DNA of 47,493 nt from Oscillospiraceae bacterium. Lineage in GTDB: Bacteria > Bacillota > Clostridia > Oscillospirales > Ruminococcaceae. Shown here one piece after another: positions 25,101-33,917 of this stretch. The translations under genes and the position numbers were made by a program. Location of the stretch: NCBI GenBank assembly GCA_016291435.1, contig JAEEXH010000012.1, forward strand, positions 1-47,493. The letters run 5' to 3'. Within the stretch, counting starts at the first letter, position 1. Each line of letters starts with the position of its first letter. The notes under the pieces were generated by a model. It was given only the letters and a program-made list of their open reading frames with translations, made no database searches and was not told where the DNA came from.

Positions 25101-25215
25101 AAATTGCTCCGCAATGAAATTCTGCGAATGAAATTGCTTCGCAATGAAATCCTGACGGAATTTATAACGGGGTCCGGGGACCGCTGTCCCCGGCGGGGTT
25201 TGGGGCAGAGCCCCA
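25101..25215. repeat. Composite intergenic repeat element with four palindromes
   Basis: Two 30-base direct units (25101-25130 and 25131-25160) share their first 21 bases except one position; each contains ATTGC-NNC-GCAAT (25103-25115, 25133-25145). They are followed by CCGGGGAC-CGCT-GTCCCCGG (25174-25193) and TGGGGC-AGA-GCCCCA (25201-25215). This style is known from dispersed intergenic repeats in Ruminococcus-like genomes, from memory. Translations across it look like the spurious short proteins often predicted from such repeats. It fills the large gap between the sigma factor and the phosphoesterase. Confidence 0.7.
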
Positions 25216-25269
25216 TTATAAATCTGTCGCGGATGCGACACCTTTTTACACGAAAGGAGATGATTCCGC

Positions 25270-26022
25270 ATGGTCTATGTGACCGGCGATACACACGGCG
25301 ATTTCACGCGCTTTCAGTCGCCCGTGCTCAAGAAAGCAGGGGAGGACGATGTGCTGATCGTCTGCGGCGATTTCGGCTTCTTCTGGGATAATTCCAAGAA
25401 AGAGCAGAAGCTCCGCAAGAAAATCGAATCACTGAAATATACCGTCGCATTCGTAGACGGCTGCCATGAGAATTTCGACCTGCTGGAGAAGTACAAGGTC
25501 ACATCGTGGAACGGAGGAAAAGCGCGTGTCATCGCGCCGAATCTCGTGCATCTCATGCGCGGTGAGATCTATGAAATCTGCGGGCGCACCTTCTTCACCT
25601 TTGGCGGCGGTCACAGTCAGGATTTTGAATTCCGCACCGCCGAAAACTGGTGGGAGCGCGAGCAGCCGACCGTGCAGGAGATTGTTGCCGCCGCGAAAAA
25701 TCTGAAAGACCGCGGCAATGCAGTCGATTACATCATCACGCACGAGCCGCCCGCCTCGCTCAAGGACTGCCTGCGCATCGACACGATGCAGCGTCTGGAG
25801 GTTCACGCATTCTTCGAGGATCTCATCCACGAGTGCGATTTTCACCAGTGGTACTTCGGCAAGTGCCACCTGAACCGCTATGTGCCGGTGAAATATTTTG
25901 CGGTATTTGATGAAATCATCCCGCTGAACAATACGAAAAAGGTGAAGTCCTCGCGCCGTGCGGCAGATGCGGCAGAGCTGAATCCTGCGATCAGGGAGGT
26001 CGATGCGGATGCAGGGGATTGA
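25270..26022 (+). CDS. Calcineurin-like metallophosphoesterase
   Basis: The 250-residue protein starts after AAAGGAGATG. The metal motifs are GDTHGDF at 6-12, CGDFGFFWD near 33-41, VDGCHENFDLL near 63-73, THEPP near 159-163 and FGKCHLNRY near 197-205. The third motif is normally GNHE; here the Asn ligand is Cys. A conserved block (LMRGEIYEICGRTFFTFGGG) identifies the Firmicute subfamily. It would cleave phosphoester bonds in the cytoplasm; the substrate is unknown. The MscS gene starts inside its last codons, so they form an operon. Confidence 0.88.
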   Translation: MVYVTGDTHGDFTRFQSPVLKKAGEDDVLIVCGDFGFFWDNSKKEQKLRKKIESLKYTVAFVDGCHENFDLLEKYKVTSWNGGKARVIAPNLVHLMRGEIYEICGRTFFTFGGGHSQDFEFRTAENWWEREQPTVQEIVAAAKNLKDRGNAVDYIITHEPPASLKDCLRIDTMQRLEVHAFFEDLIHECDFHQWYFGKCHLNRYVPVKYFAVFDEIIPLNNTKKVKSSRRAADAAELNPAIREVDADAGD

Positions 26023-26881
26023 TCTGACAGACGAGAAGCAGGCGGTCGCGGAGGCAACGGGATTCTTTGTGGATCTCGGCAAGCGCTTCACAAATTTCCT
26101 GCCGTCGCTTGTGATCGCGGTGATCGTGTTTGTCGTCGGGCTGATTCTGGCGCGGCTGATCTTAAAGCTCGTGCAGCTTGCGATGCGCCGCTCAAAGCTC
26201 GATGCAGCATCAGCGGGATTCGGGCAGTCTTTTGTAAAAATATTGCTCTATGTGATTCTCGCGGCGGTCTTCCTCTCGATGGTCGGCGTGCCTCCGGCGA
26301 CGGTCATCACGCTGCTCGGTACAGCAGGTGTCGCGATCGGTCTCGCGCTGCAAAATACCCTGTCGAATCTGGCGGGCGGCTTCCTCATCATGCTTGCCAA
26401 ACCGTTCCGCTCAGGGGACTATATCCGTGTCGGCGATGCGGAGGGCTATGTCGAATCGGTCACAATCCTCTATACCACGCTGCGTGCGCTCGACAACCGC
26501 GTTTTTTATCTCCCGAACGGCAGCGTTTCCGCGGGACAGATCGTCAATCTCTCCGAAAAGGGCACGCTGCGTGTCAATCCGTCGCTTTCGGTGTCTTACA
26601 GCACCGACATCGACAAGGCGCGGTCTGCGATTCTCACAGCGCTTGCCGCGGAGCAGAAGATCCTGAAGGATCCGCCGCCGGTTGTTGTTGTCACAGAGCT
26701 CGGCGACAGCGGCGTGAAGCTGACGGTCTTTGCATGGGTCAATAAATCAGATTATATTGCGGCGCCCTCGCGGATTCTGGAGGTGTCGAAGAAGGCGCTG
26801 GATGCTGCCGGAATCGAGATCCCGTTCCCGCAGGTTGTGGTGCATGCTGCAAAGACGGAGGTTCTGTATGGCGAAGATTAA
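26009..26881 (+). CDS. mscS: Small-conductance mechanosensitive channel (MscS family)
   Basis: Of two nearby ATGs I prefer 26009, nine bases after GGAGG; 26003 would leave only three. The protein has 290 residues. Three membrane segments are present (FLPSLVIAVIVFVVGLILA; VKILLYVILAAVFLSMVGV; and the pore helix). The pore helix region reads TLLGTAGVAIGLALQNTLSN followed by LAGGFLIMLAKPFRSGD, the classic MscS signature, then the beta domain (EGYVESVTILYTTLRALDN). The channel opens when the membrane is stretched, releasing solutes on osmotic downshift. It overlaps the genes on both sides by 14 bases, indicating co-translation. Confidence 0.95.
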   Translation: MQGIDLTDEKQAVAEATGFFVDLGKRFTNFLPSLVIAVIVFVVGLILARLILKLVQLAMRRSKLDAASAGFGQSFVKILLYVILAAVFLSMVGVPPATVITLLGTAGVAIGLALQNTLSNLAGGFLIMLAKPFRSGDYIRVGDAEGYVESVTILYTTLRALDNRVFYLPNGSVSAGQIVNLSEKGTLRVNPSLSVSYSTDIDKARSAILTALAAEQKILKDPPPVVVVTELGDSGVKLTVFAWVNKSDYIAAPSRILEVSKKALDAAGIEIPFPQVVVHAAKTEVLYGED

Positions 26882-27602
26882 GAAACGGATTGTGATCGGG
26901 GCAGTGCTGATTACTGTCTGCATGATTGCTGCCGGAATCGTGTATTACCGTTCGCAGCATGTGTTCCTGGATTACATTTACGCACGCGATGTGAAGGAGC
27001 TTGACCGCATCGACGCATCGGCCGCGAGGGTCTCGGAGCTCAACCGCTGCACGGAACTGGAGTATCTGTCCATCGAACATGCAGATGATGCGTTTTTCTC
27101 GCAGATGTGTGATTTCCAGAAGCTCGACTACCTGTATGTGATCGAGTCGGATATCGGCGAAAAGAGCATGGAGCGCTTCAATACAGAGCCGGCACTCCAG
27201 AGCATGATCTTCTCGCTGTCCACAGTTTCTCTGCGCGGCTTTCATCCGCCCGGGCTGAAGCATCTGCTGCTGCTGAATTCTGATATTTCGGATATGGAAG
27301 CGCTTTCGGAATGCCCCGCGCTCCGTTATCTGGATATTTCGCGGACTTCCTGCGGCGAGCAGCTTAAATCTTCGGTGAATGCGCAGACACATGCGGAGAT
27401 CTGGCATCTGCGTGACAGCTCGATCTTTGCGGATCTCGATACCGTCCGGGATCTGACGCTGCTGCGCACGGAGATCCTCGACATAACCGGCTTGCTTGAT
27501 ATGGATGCGCTGGAGCAGCTGCATGTGGACGCCGGATGCATTTCCGATGCGTACAAGGATGCGCTCAAAGAAAAAGGTGTGCTTGTGACTGAGAGCGAAT
27601 AA
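26868..27602 (+). CDS. Membrane-anchored protein with leucine-rich-repeat-like region
   Basis: The start at 26868 has GGAGG upstream and overlaps the mscS end by 14 bases. The protein has 244 residues: one N-terminal anchor (RIVIGAVLITVCMIAAGIVYY), then an outer domain with irregular leucine-rich units (LEYLSIEHADD, LKHLLLLNSDISDMEALSEC, LRYLDISRTSC, LEQLHVDAG). I cannot assign a function; the repeats suggest a binding scaffold. It is the last gene of the phosphoesterase-mscS operon and is followed by a strong terminator. Confidence 0.75.
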   Translation: MAKIKKRIVIGAVLITVCMIAAGIVYYRSQHVFLDYIYARDVKELDRIDASAARVSELNRCTELEYLSIEHADDAFFSQMCDFQKLDYLYVIESDIGEKSMERFNTEPALQSMIFSLSTVSLRGFHPPGLKHLLLLNSDISDMEALSECPALRYLDISRTSCGEQLKSSVNAQTHAEIWHLRDSSIFADLDTVRDLTLLRTEILDITGLLDMDALEQLHVDAGCISDAYKDALKEKGVLVTESE

Positions 27603-27604
27603 GG

Positions 27605-27636
27605 AATCGCCCGTATCTGCGAGGATACGGGCGATT
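27605..27636. terminator. Bidirectional terminator between convergent operons
   Basis: AATCGCCCGTATC (27605-27617) and its exact complement (27624-27636) form 13-base arms around a six-base loop, with TTGTT after it and AT-rich sequence on the other side. Confidence 0.88.
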
Positions 27637-27639
27637 TTG

Positions 27640-30279
27640 TTACATGTTCGCCGTGCGCCTTCCGACCGCTCTGACAGGTTCTTCGAGCTGTCTGCGCGGC
27701 AGGGTGAATGCGGCTGCGACAGGCACTGCGAAGCTGCATCCGAGTGCTGCGGCAAGGCAGGGCGTCGGGAGCGGCACCGTCTGAAACACGGCTTGCAGCG
27801 GCGGAAACAGGATCCCTGCCGCGGTGACTGCCGCCGAGCAAAGCACCGCCGCAATCAGCTTTCCGTTTGAGAACCATCTCACGGAAAACAGCGTACCTTC
27901 TTCGGATTTGCATTCAAATACATGCAGGAGCTGCGAGAAGATCAGCGTGACAAGTGCACCGGTGCGCGCCGCTTCGAGGGAGCCGCTCATGCGCAGTACG
28001 GTCGTGAAGGAGCCGAGCGTAGAGAGTGCGATGAAGATGCCGCGGAACACGATCCGCGAGAGCAGACCGTTTGCGAAGAAGCTCTCATGTGCGCTGCGCG
28101 GCGGTCTGCGCATGATGCCGGGCTCCGGCGGCTCCAGCCCGAGCGCGATCGCAGGCAGCCCGTCTGTCATGAGGTTCACAAGCAGGATCTGTGTCGGCAG
28201 GAGCACCATCGGCAGCCCCATCAGAATTCCGAGAAACATCGTCAGCACCTCGCCGATGTTGCATGCCAGCAGATACCGTACAAACTTCCGTATATTCGCA
28301 TAAACTGTCCGTCCTTCGCGCACAGCCTCGACCATCGTGTCAAAGCGGTCATCGAGCAGAATGACATCTGCCGCCTGCCGTGTGACATCCGTGCCGTTCT
28401 TTCCCATCGCAACGCCGATGTCCGCTTCCTTGACTGCCGGTGCATCATTGACGCCGTCTCCGGTCATCGCAGCGATCTCACCGCGGCTGCGGAATGCACG
28501 CACAAGCCGCAGCTTATGTGCCGGTGTCACACGCGCATAGACCGCATATTTGTCGATGCAGGCTGCGAGCTGATCATCGGAAAGTGCATCGAGCTCTGCG
28601 CCGGACATCGCATGTGACGCATTGGGGATGCCCGCACGTTTTGCCACTGCCGACGCGGTTTTTACATGATCGCCCGTCAGCATCACAATCCGGATTCCTG
28701 CACGGACGCATTCGGCGATTGCCTGCTTTGCCTGTTCCCGCGGCGGGTCGATCATGCCCATGCAGCCGAGAAATGTCATATTCTGCGGCATCGTTTTTGC
28801 GGCGGGTGCGTCCTGCACTGCAAACGCCAGCACGCGCAGCGCATCGTCTGCCATGCGATCGGCAGCACAGAGAATTGCCGCACGCTTTTCTGCTGTGAGC
28901 GGGATTTTCTGCCCGTGCGAGAGACAGGTTGTGCAGGCGCGCAGAATCACATCAATCGCGCCCTTGCTGTATGCTGTGGTGATCTGTCCGTTCCTCACAA
29001 ACACAGTCATGCACCGTGTCTCACTCTCAAACGGAATCTCCGCGACGGTATGATACCGTGTGAGTCCGTCTGCGGTGATGCGGCATTTTGCAGCGGCAAT
29101 CAGCAGCGCCGCTTCGGTCGGGTCGCCGGAGATCGCCCATGTGTCGGCGTCTGACGGGTCGTCGTGCAGCTCCGCGTGGTTGCAGAGTACCGCGCACTGC
29201 ATCAGCGGCAGCAGGTCATTGTTCGCGTGAAAGGAGACTGCCCTCCCGTTCTGCGCGATCTGTCCGCGCTTCTGCCAGCCGTTCCCCGTGAGATCAAACT
29301 GTTCCTCTCCCGTGATGACCTTCTGCACAGTCATTTTGTTTTCCGTGATTGTTCCTGTTTTATCGGTGCAGATGACCGATGCGCAGCCGAGCGTTTCAAC
29401 GGCATGCAGGCGGTTGACCAGCGCTTGCCGCGAGAGCATCCGCCGGACAGCGAGCGCCAGTGCGATCGTGACGGTCGCGGGGAGACCCTCCGGAATGGCA
29501 GCGATCGCGACTGTAATGCCGGTCATCAGCATGTCAAAGACCGGCTCCCCGCGCAGGATGCCCGCCGCCGCAACCATCCCGCAGACGAGCAGACAGATCA
29601 CCGCAACGACCTTGCCGAGCTCGCCGAGCCGTTTTTGCAGCGGTGTTTCGCTTTCTGCGATGCCGGAGAGCATCTGTGAGATCTGACCCATCTGCGTGTG
29701 TTTCCCTGTTGCAATGACCCTTGCTTCCGCTGTGCCGCGTGTGACAGAGATGCCCTGATAGAGCACATCCTTCTGCCCGATTGCATTGTCGGTGCTGCCG
29801 CCGCTGTGTGCCTGCTTTTCGACCGGTACCGATTCGCCTGTCAGCACGGATTCCTCTGCGAAAAGCTCTGCGCACTGCACGATCACGGCATCTGCGGGGA
29901 CACAGTCGCCCGCCTCCAGCACGATGCAGTCATCGGGCACCAGCTCTGACGCGGGGATGCGCCGCAGCTTTCCGTCCCGCCGTACCGCTGCGGTCGGTGC
30001 GGTCATATTCCGCAGGGCGAGCAGTGTCTGCTCCGTGCGGAATTCCTGTACGAAGCCGAGTACCGCATTCAGCACAACGATCACAGCGATTGTCACCGCA
30101 TCTGCGTATTCGCCGACTGCCCATGAGATGCCCGCCGCCGCAATCAGGATGAGCACAGTCACATCCGTGAACTGCCGCAGCAGGATGCGCAGGGGATGTG
30201 CCCGCTCCTTTTCTCCGAGGATATTTTCACCGTATGTTCTGCGGCGCTCCGCCGCCTGCTGTTCGGTCAGACCGTTCAT
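27640..30279 (-). CDS. P-type cation-transporting ATPase (calcium type, P2A-like)
   Basis: The start at 30279 has GAGAGGAG upstream. The 879-residue pump has all P-type landmarks: LTGESVPVEK (actuator), phosphorylation site DKTGTITENKM, GMIDPPREQ, TGDHVKTA, and MTGDGVNDAPAVKEADIGVAMG in two overlapping parts. Ten membrane segments are expected; PEGLPATVTIALALAVRRM marks helix four of the calcium-pump subgroup. It uses ATP to export cations, probably Ca2+ (Mn2+ cannot be excluded). It is separated from the upstream riboflavin operon by a terminator, and I see no clear promoter of its own. Confidence 0.93.
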   Translation of the reverse strand: MNGLTEQQAAERRRTYGENILGEKERAHPLRILLRQFTDVTVLILIAAAGISWAVGEYADAVTIAVIVVLNAVLGFVQEFRTEQTLLALRNMTAPTAAVRRDGKLRRIPASELVPDDCIVLEAGDCVPADAVIVQCAELFAEESVLTGESVPVEKQAHSGGSTDNAIGQKDVLYQGISVTRGTAEARVIATGKHTQMGQISQMLSGIAESETPLQKRLGELGKVVAVICLLVCGMVAAAGILRGEPVFDMLMTGITVAIAAIPEGLPATVTIALALAVRRMLSRQALVNRLHAVETLGCASVICTDKTGTITENKMTVQKVITGEEQFDLTGNGWQKRGQIAQNGRAVSFHANNDLLPLMQCAVLCNHAELHDDPSDADTWAISGDPTEAALLIAAAKCRITADGLTRYHTVAEIPFESETRCMTVFVRNGQITTAYSKGAIDVILRACTTCLSHGQKIPLTAEKRAAILCAADRMADDALRVLAFAVQDAPAAKTMPQNMTFLGCMGMIDPPREQAKQAIAECVRAGIRIVMLTGDHVKTASAVAKRAGIPNASHAMSGAELDALSDDQLAACIDKYAVYARVTPAHKLRLVRAFRSRGEIAAMTGDGVNDAPAVKEADIGVAMGKNGTDVTRQAADVILLDDRFDTMVEAVREGRTVYANIRKFVRYLLACNIGEVLTMFLGILMGLPMVLLPTQILLVNLMTDGLPAIALGLEPPEPGIMRRPPRSAHESFFANGLLSRIVFRGIFIALSTLGSFTTVLRMSGSLEAARTGALVTLIFSQLLHVFECKSEEGTLFSVRWFSNGKLIAAVLCSAAVTAAGILFPPLQAVFQTVPLPTPCLAAALGCSFAVPVAAAFTLPRRQLEEPVRAVGRRTANM

Positions 30280-30328
30280 GTTCTGCACGCTCCTCTCACA
30301 GCATGCTATGCGGGCGTGCAAAAAAAAA

Positions 30329-30353
30329 TGCCGCCGACCATCCGTCAGCGGCA
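30329..30353 (-). terminator. Terminator of the riboflavin-GNAT operon
   Basis: TGCCGCTGAC and GTCGGCGGCA form a ten-base stem with one G-T pair, followed on the minus strand by a run of T residues (complement of 30320-30328). It lies eight bases past the acetyltransferase stop. Confidence 0.9.
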
Positions 30354-30360
30354 TTCTGTT

Positions 30361-30942
30361 TCATGTAGCAGACAGCGGCGCATGTGCCTGCTTGTAATCC
30401 TCCGCGAGGATCGAATAATACACCATATCGACAAGCTCCCCGCGGTTGTTCTGCGCATTTGCGCGGAGCACGCCGTCCTGCTTCATGCCGAGCTTCTGCA
30501 TCACGCGCCCGGATTTCGGGTTCGCAATGTCATGACATGCCGTGATGCGGTTCATGCCGACTGCGCCGAAGAGAAACTGCATGACCGCTTCTCCCGCTTC
30601 CGGCATGATGCCCTTGCCCCACCATAGCCTGCCGAGACACCAGCCGAGCTCCGCGGAGAGAATGTCATCTCTGCGGCGCACGACCGAGATCGTGCCGATC
30701 GGCTCATGCACCAGCCTGTGTACGATTGCCCACTGGTAGAAATCGGGGCGTGCGTAGTTCTGGATCCAGTCTGCGAGGACTGCTTTCGTGGAGAGAATCG
30801 TCTTGTGCGCCTGCCATGTGAGATATTCCGTCACGACCGGGTCATTCGCCCAGTTGCGGTACATCGCCTTTGCGTCATTCTCTGTAAAGCGGCGCAGAAT
30901 CAGCCGTTTTGTTTCGAGCGTGACCGTGCCTTTGTGCTCCAT
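30361..30942 (-). CDS. GNAT-family N-acetyltransferase (RimJ/RimL-like)
   Basis: The start at 30942 has AAGGAGG upstream. The 193-residue protein begins LETKRLILRRFTENDAKAM and contains GWCLGRLWWGKGIMPEAG (acetyl-CoA loop) and NRITACHDIANPKSGRVMQK, as in RimJ/RimL-type acetyltransferases that modify amino groups of proteins or small molecules. The substrate is unknown. It is the last gene of the long operon that starts at the FMN riboswitch, 17 bases after the SUKH gene. Confidence 0.9.
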   Translation of the reverse strand: MEHKGTVTLETKRLILRRFTENDAKAMYRNWANDPVVTEYLTWQAHKTILSTKAVLADWIQNYARPDFYQWAIVHRLVHEPIGTISVVRRRDDILSAELGWCLGRLWWGKGIMPEAGEAVMQFLFGAVGMNRITACHDIANPKSGRVMQKLGMKQDGVLRANAQNNRGELVDMVYYSILAEDYKQAHAPLSAT

Positions 30943-30959
30943 GCGCCGCCTCCTTTTGT

Positions 30960-31334
30960 TCAAAGAGATTTCCAGAATGCGTTGACCGCATTTGCAAGCT
31001 GTGAGAAATCATCGCAGAGGACCGTGATATCATCTTCATCGAACAGCGCCGGAACATTGAAATACTGTCCCGCTGCGTTGATGCCGTAGAATTCATCTGC
31101 GCCGTTTGAGCCGATGATGACGCACCCGGGCAAAGATTCGGTAAAACCGTATGCGTCATTGAGTTCTTTGAGTTCCTCCAGACGGAACAGCACAAACCAT
31201 GTCTCACCGATGTCACCTTCGCCGCCGTTCTGTTCCTTCATAAAATCCAGATAGCTCTGCGGCAGCCGAACGCCGTTGACCTCGGAAATGTCTGCACCGA
31301 AATACGGCGGATTGCATACAAATTCGCCCAGCAT
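30960..31334 (-). CDS. SMI1/KNR4 (SUKH)-family protein
   Basis: Adjacent GTG and ATG codons could both start it; ATG 31334 is eight bases from AAGGAG and preferred. The 124-residue protein has SUKH features: PQSYLDFMKEQNGGEGDIGE, the WFVLFRLEEL segment, and PGCVIIGSNGADEFYGIN. Such proteins are often immunity proteins against contact-dependent toxins, but solitary copies are common; no toxin gene is nearby. It lies 15 bases behind the HAD gene in the riboflavin operon. Confidence 0.85.
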   Translation of the reverse strand: MLGEFVCNPPYFGADISEVNGVRLPQSYLDFMKEQNGGEGDIGETWFVLFRLEELKELNDAYGFTESLPGCVIIGSNGADEFYGINAAGQYFNVPALFDEDDITVLCDDFSQLANAVNAFWKSL

Positions 31335-31349
31335 CACACTGTCTCCTTT

Positions 31350-32141
31350 TCAGAAAAAACCGAAATGTGCCATTGCGTTGGAAATGCCGTCGTGCCAGAG
31401 ATCATCGGTGACATAGTCTGCGTGCGGAATGAGCATTTCTCCGTTGCCCATCGCAATGGATGTGCCCGCAACCGCAAACATCGGCAGATCGTTGAGACTG
31501 TCTCCGATCGCATAGGCATCTGATTTGTCCATGCCGTAGTATTTGAGGACATACTCCATGCCCGTCTGCTTGCTGAAGGGGAGCGGCGCCATTTCGCCGA
31601 AGCCGTAGCCGCGGTCGATATAGGCAAAATGCGGCGCAATGCCCGCCTTGAAGCGCGTGAGATTGCTCTGTTCGTCATAGGCAATGACAAATTTGTCGAA
31701 GCTGAAATCCTCATCATCGACCGAGCGCCAGACATTTTTCTCCTGCATGCGGAAGGTGTCGCGGATCGTCCTGATAAACGGCAGATCGCGCGTTTTCGGA
31801 TCGAAGAAAAAGGCATCCCGGCGTTCATAGAGCGGCGCACAGTCACAGTCTCGGACAAGCTGTGCGGTCTCCTTGCAGAGTGTGCGGTCATTGCTGTGAT
31901 AGAACACTTCTTTGCCGCCGATCTCGATATATGTGCCGCAGCCGCAGATATAGCCGTCGAAGCCGAGCACGCGCACATCCGCATCGACATTGATGACCGG
32001 GCGTCCCGTGTTGACAAAGAGCAGATTGCCCGCTTCCCGCGCCTTTCTGAGCGCAGTCACGGTGCTTTCCGGCACAAAATGTGAGGCGGAATCCTCCATC
32101 AGCGTGCCGTCAATGTCGAAGAACATGATTTTGCGCGGCAT
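31350..32141 (-). CDS. HAD-superfamily hydrolase (Cof type)
   Basis: The ATG shares one base with the ribH stop (TAATG), so translation is coupled. The 263-residue protein has motif I FFDIDGTLMED at 7-17, motif II FVNTGRP and motif IV YAIGDSLNDLPMF. The large type IIB cap between them is typical of Cof phosphatases. Position directly after ribH suggests it could be the phosphatase that removes phosphate from the riboflavin intermediate 5-amino-6-ribitylamino-uracildione 5'-phosphate, a step carried out by HAD enzymes such as YcsE in Bacillus. That role is an inference from context. Confidence 0.88.
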   Translation of the reverse strand: MPRKIMFFDIDGTLMEDSASHFVPESTVTALRKAREAGNLLFVNTGRPVINVDADVRVLGFDGYICGCGTYIEIGGKEVFYHSNDRTLCKETAQLVRDCDCAPLYERRDAFFFDPKTRDLPFIRTIRDTFRMQEKNVWRSVDDEDFSFDKFVIAYDEQSNLTRFKAGIAPHFAYIDRGYGFGEMAPLPFSKQTGMEYVLKYYGMDKSDAYAIGDSLNDLPMFAVAGTSIAMGNGEMLIPHADYVTDDLWHDGISNAMAHFGFF

Positions 32142-32611
32142 TATGCTTCCTCAGTCTTTTTGAGCAGCTGCACGAGCTCCAGCGCACCGAGCGCACAGTC
32201 ATAGCCCTTGTTGCCTGCCTTTGTGCCGGCACGCTCAATCGCCTGCTCGATGGTATCGGTCGTGAGCACGCCGAACAGCACCGGGACGCCGGTCTCCAGC
32301 GAGACGGAGGCGATGCCCTTCGAGACCTCAGCGCAGACATAGTCATAGTGCGAGGTTGCACCGCGGATGACCGCGCCGACGCAGATCACGGCGTCATACT
32401 TGCCGCTCTGCGCGAGCTTCTTTGCAGCGAGCGGAATCTCGAATGCGCCCGGCACCCAGGCGAGCGTGATGTCATCCTCTGCGACGTTGTGGCGTCTGAG
32501 GCAGTCCTCTGCGCCGCCGACCAGCTTGTTCGTGATGAACTCGTTGAAGCGCGATGCGACAATCGCGATTTTCAGACCTTTTCCTTCGTAAAATCCTTCC
32601 AGTACCTTCAT
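32141..32611 (-). CDS. ribH: 6,7-dimethyl-8-ribityllumazine synthase
   Basis: The 156-residue protein carries all family landmarks: [12 protein letters not shown] near the start, [30 protein letters not shown], and [20 protein letters not shown]. It condenses the ribityl-pyrimidine with the four-carbon product of RibB to form lumazine, the direct precursor of riboflavin. It follows ribBA by 21 bases and overlaps the next gene by one base. Confidence 0.97.
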   Translation of the reverse strand: MKVLEGFYEGKGLKIAIVASRFNEFITNKLVGGAEDCLRRHNVAEDDITLAWVPGAFEIPLAAKKLAQSGKYDAVICVGAVIRGATSHYDYVCAEVSKGIASVSLETGVPVLFGVLTTDTIEQAIERAGTKAGNKGYDCALGALELVQLLKKTEEA

Positions 32612-32632
32612 GGGAATACCCGTCCTTTCAAA

Positions 32633-33850
32633 TTAGTTCTCGGTATCGTCAACATGGAGCATATGCCCCATCTTTTCCTGCTTTGTGTGGAGATAGTGCC
32701 GGTTCTCCGCCTTCGGTGCGATCTCGATGGGCTCGCGGGAGACAATCTCAATGCCGTAATCGGAGAGATCGGAGATCTTCTCGGGGTTGTTCGTCATGAT
32801 GCGCAGCTTTGTTGCACCGAGATCTTTGAGGATCTGTGCGCCCTCGCTGTAATCGCGGAGATCTGGGGCAAAGCCGAGCTCCACATTCGCTTCGACGGTA
32901 TCCCGTCCGTGCTCCTGCAAATCGTATGCCTTGATCTTGTTGAGCAGCCCGATGCCGCGTCCCTCCTGCCTGAGATAGACAAGAATGCCGCGTCCCTCCT
33001 TTGCAATGCGCTGCATTGCGGAGGCGAGCTGTTCGCCGCAGTCGCAGCGGCAGGAGCCGAAGACATCCCCCGTCAGGCATTCGGAATGCACGCGGCAGAG
33101 CACCGGTTCGACGTCTGCCACATCGCCCATCACGAGCGCGACATGCTCCCTGCCGGTGATGCGGTTCTCGTAGCCGAAGATTTTGAACTGCCCGTATTTC
33201 GTCGGCAGATGCGCAGAGGAGACACACTCCATGAACTGATCGTGCATTCTGCGGTATTTTTGCAGCTCCTCAATCGTGATCATGACAAGGTCATGCTGCT
33301 TTGAAAACGCCTGAAGCGCAGGCATCCGCATCATCGTGCCGTCATCGTCCATGATCTCGCAGCAGAGTCCGCAGGGTTTCAGGCCTGCCAGCCGCATGAG
33401 ATCGACAGTGGCTTCCGTGTGCCCGTTCCGCTGCAATACGCCACCGGGTCTTGCAGCCAGCGGGAACATATGCCCGGGACGGCGGAAATCGGCAGGTGCG
33501 GCATCGTCCGTGACGCACATTCTCGCGGTGAATCCGCGCTCCTCCGCAGAAATGCCGGTCGTCGTCTTTACATGGTCAATGGATTCCGTGAACGCGGTCT
33601 CGTGATTGTCGGTGTTGTTCGCGACCATCTGCCTGAGCCCGAGCTTGCGGATATGCGCCGCATCCATCGGCATGCAGATGAGCCCCTTCGCGTAGCTTGC
33701 CATGAAGTTGACATTTGCTGTGGTGGCAAATTCCGCCGCACAGATGAGGTCACCCTCGTTTTCACGGTCGGGGTCATCTGTGACAAGAATCAGCTTGCCC
33801 TGCCGGAGCGCTTCCAGCGCCTCGGGGATCGTGTTGAATGTAAATTCCAA
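32633..33850 (-). CDS. ribBA: Bifunctional 3,4-dihydroxy-2-butanone-4-phosphate synthase / GTP cyclohydrolase II
   Basis: The start is TTG at 33850, eight bases after AAAGGAG; a nearby ATG is in another frame. The 405-residue protein has the RibB half first ([31 protein letters not shown], then [14 protein letters not shown]) and the RibA half second, with zinc ligands in [20 protein letters not shown] and the QEGRGIGL segment. It supplies both branches of riboflavin synthesis, from GTP and from ribulose 5-phosphate. It lies 67 bases behind the inserted glycosyltransferase. Confidence 0.97.
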   Translation of the reverse strand: MEFTFNTIPEALEALRQGKLILVTDDPDRENEGDLICAAEFATTANVNFMASYAKGLICMPMDAAHIRKLGLRQMVANNTDNHETAFTESIDHVKTTTGISAEERGFTARMCVTDDAAPADFRRPGHMFPLAARPGGVLQRNGHTEATVDLMRLAGLKPCGLCCEIMDDDGTMMRMPALQAFSKQHDLVMITIEELQKYRRMHDQFMECVSSAHLPTKYGQFKIFGYENRITGREHVALVMGDVADVEPVLCRVHSECLTGDVFGSCRCDCGEQLASAMQRIAKEGRGILVYLRQEGRGIGLLNKIKAYDLQEHGRDTVEANVELGFAPDLRDYSEGAQILKDLGATKLRIMTNNPEKISDLSDYGIEIVSREPIEIAPKAENRHYLHTKQEKMGHMLHVDDTEN

Positions 33851-33917
33851 GAGTCATGCTCCTTTCGGTGAAGATTGCGTACCCGTCAGGCGGGCAGGGG
33901 ACATCGTTTCATATATA

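Noticed and set aside
30960..31334. SUKH protein as immunity partner of a local toxin
   Set aside because: No polymorphic toxin, secretion signal or second immunity gene is near; it sits in the riboflavin operon.
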